DNA of 9,859 bases, from the NCBI GenBank assembly GCA_036510515.1, contig DATCDS010000152.1, forward strand, positions 1 through 9,859. The letters run 5' to 3'. The position numbers and the translations under genes are program-made. The notes under the pieces are model-generated. The model was given only the letters and a program-made list of their open reading frames with translations. It did not search any database and was not told where the DNA came from. The DNA comes from JALYSX01 sp036510515. GTDB taxonomy: Bacteria; Vulcanimicrobiota; Vulcanimicrobiia; Vulcanimicrobiales; Vulcanimicrobiaceae. This document shows positions 8,172 to 9,859 of this stretch, piece by piece (the stretch's first letter is position 1; the number at the start of each line of letters is the position of its first letter).

Positions 8172-9859
8172 TTAAAGGGAAGCGGAGGCGGCGCCTGCTT
8201 CGAACGCTTGGATGGCGTCGACGAATGCCGGGCCGTAGCGTTCCAGCTTCATGTCGCCGACGCCGCTCACGCCGCGAAAATCGACCAGCGTCGCCGGCTT
8301 GGACGCGGCCATCTCGCGCAGCGTTGCGTCGGAGAAGACGACGTACGGCGGAACGCCCTGTTCGTCGGCCAAGCGCTTGCGCAGGCGGCGCAGGTGTTCG
8401 AAGAGGTCGTCGGCCGCCTGCGTGACGGCAGCCACCGCACGTTTCTTGCGGCCCTTCCCCTTGCCGGCCAGCACGCGCGGCCGCGCGAACCAAACCTCGC
8501 GCTGTTCCTTGAGCGCCGCCAATCCCTCGCCCGTCAACAGTACGGTGCGATGGGTGGGCTCGCGTTCGAGATACCCGAGGCGCAGCATTTCGGAGAGCAG
8601 CGCGTTCCATTCGTCATCGGTGTGTTCGGCGCCGACGCCGTAGGTCGAGAGGCGGTCGTGCCCCCACGAGGTCATCTTCTCAGACGTCCGGCCCATCAGC
8701 ACGTCGATGACGTGCTTGGCGCCGGTGGCAAACCCGCTATGCGCGCGAATGCGATACACGCACGACAGCAGCTTCGCGGCGCCGATCGTGCCGTCGATGC
8801 GTTCGGTCGGTTCCAGGCAGTTATCGCAGCCGTCGCAGCGGTCGGCGACGTTGGGTTCGCCAAAGTAGCGCAGAATGAAGGCACGACGACATTGCGAGGT
8901 CGCGGCGTAATCGAGCATCTCGCGCAGCAGCCGATCGGCGCGCGCGCGTTCGGCGTCGCCGGGAATCTGGCGAATGAAGAAGCGCTGCTTGGCGGCGTCC
9001 CCGCCGCTGAAGAAGAGCACGCAGTCGCTAGGCAACCCATCGCGGCCGGCGCGGCCGGTCTCCTGATAGTAGCCCTCGAGATTCTTTGGAACGTCGTAGT
9101 GGACGACGTAGCGAACGTTGGGCTTGTCGATGCCCATGCCGAACGCGATCGTCGCGCAGACGACCTGAACCTCGTCGCGAATGAACAAATTCTGATTGCG
9201 AACGCGCGTGTCGGGCGAGAGGCCGGCGTGATAGGGCAGCGCGCGAATACCGGCAGCACTCAAGCGCTTGGCTAAATCATCGGCGCTCTGCCGGCTGGCG
9301 ACGTACACGATCCCGCTCTCGCGGGCGCGCGCGGTCGCCAGCGCCAGCAATTGCTTGAACGGATCGGTCTTGCCAAGGACGCGGTACAGCAGGTTCGGCC
9401 GGTTGAAGCTGCCGACGAAGCGCCGCGGGTCGCGCAGTTGCAAGAAGCGTACGATATCGTCGCGTACGTGGTCGGTTGCCGTCGCCGTGACCGCGATCAT
9501 CGGGACGGTCGGAAAACGTTCGCGCAGAACCGCGATCTGTCGGTATTCCGGGCGAAAGTCGTGCCCCCATTCGCTCACGCAGTGGGCCTCGTCGATCGCG
9601 ATGCGATGCACGTTCCATCGCTCCATTTGGCTCAGGAACGACGGCATCACCAAGCGTTCGGGCGCGACGTAGAGCAAGTCGTACGCTCCGCGGTCGAGCG
9701 CGTCGAGTCGCTGCGCGCCGGTGCGGGCGTCGATCGAGCTGTTCAAAAACGTTGCCGGGATGCCGTTGGCGGTCAGGCCGTCGACCTGGTCCTTCATCAA
9801 CGCGATCAGCGGCGATACGACCAGGGTTAGGCCCGGGCGCACCATCGCGGGCAACTGGA
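8172..9859 (-). CDS. recQ: ATP-dependent DNA helicase RecQ, N-terminus outside the window
   Basis: About 561 residues of a 3'-5' RecQ helicase are visible; some 50-60 residues with the Walker A motif lie beyond the window edge. Counting from the Leu codon at 9854-9852, the order is: SPLIALMKDQV (motif Ia, about 14-24), DEAH in IDEAHCVSEWGHDFRPEY (88-104) with the aromatic-rich loop that couples DNA binding to ATP hydrolysis, TATATDHVRDD (motif III), QETGRAGRDG (motif VI, 264-273), zinc-binding C322, C340, C343 and C346, an RQC winged helix (about 353-450), a basic linker GKGKGRKKR, and a single HRDC domain (about 480-552). This matches full-length E. coli-type RecQ, which works in recombination and fork repair. 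It is upstream of acs on the same strand and probably shares its transcript. Frame and identity are secure; the start codon cannot be seen. Confidence 0.97.
   Translation of the reverse strand, partial: QLPAMVRPGLTLVVSPLIALMKDQVDGLTANGIPATFLNSSIDARTGAQRLDALDRGAYDLLYVAPERLVMPSFLSQMERWNVHRIAIDEAHCVSEWGHDFRPEYRQIAVLRERFPTVPMIAVTATATDHVRDDIVRFLQLRDPRRFVGSFNRPNLLYRVLGKTDPFKQLLALATARARESGIVYVASRQSADDLAKRLSAAGIRALPYHAGLSPDTRVRNQNLFIRDEVQVVCATIAFGMGIDKPNVRYVVHYDVPKNLEGYYQETGRAGRDGLPSDCVLFFSGGDAAKQRFFIRQIPGDAERARADRLLREMLDYAATSQCRRAFILRYFGEPNVADRCDGCDNCLEPTERIDGTIGAAKLLSCVYRIRAHSGFATGAKHVIDVLMGRTSEKMTSWGHDRLSTYGVGAEHTDDEWNALLSEMLRLGYLEREPTHRTVLLTGEGLAALKEQREVWFARPRVLAGKGKGRKKRAVAAVTQAADDLFEHLRRLRKRLADEQGVPPYVVFSDATLREMAASKPATLVDFRGVSGVGDMKLERYGPAFVDAIQAFEAGAASASL

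Overview
The window comes from a GC-rich bacterial chromosome. Hand counts on sample 60-base lines give about 67% G+C inside the main genes and about 48-62% in the first 650 bases. The gene set is housekeeping-like (tRNA-fMet, acs, recQ, dinG, a DtxR-type metalloregulator). Nothing fixes the taxon; an uncultured GC-rich soil-type lineage is a guess only.

Layout. Positions 1-122 hold the tail of an IS3-family transposase and its probable right end. Positions 151-651 hold a small, probably 5'-truncated winged-helix protein that the IS end abuts. Positions 652-730 are non-coding and carry a direct repeat plus a perfect 14-bp hairpin, directly at the 3' end of an initiator tRNA gene on the minus strand (731-804). 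This left part looks like an accessory scar beside a core tRNA gene.

Positions 867-6187 form one tight plus-strand gene run: an adenosine deaminase-family enzyme, a DtxR/IdeR-type regulator with a FeoA-like C-terminal domain, a rhomboid protease, a DinG-type iron-sulfur helicase, and a secreted zinc hydrolase of the phospholipase C / S1-P1 nuclease superfamily. The first gap is 8 bases and the other three junctions overlap, so this is almost certainly one transcript with translational coupling. The rhomboid gene has no ATG, GTG or TTG at a position that keeps its first membrane helix; an ATC at 2593 is the best placed candidate start.

Convergent to this run, the minus strand carries recQ (5' end outside the window) followed 9 bases later by acs (acetyl-CoA synthetase), probably co-transcribed.

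Most genes are recognisable families. The best candidates for something undescribed are the conserved-or-not status of the regulator/rhomboid/helicase/secreted-hydrolase operon, the start-less rhomboid, and the repeat cluster at the tRNA-fMet 3' end. No CRISPR array, phage module or obvious defence cassette is visible.
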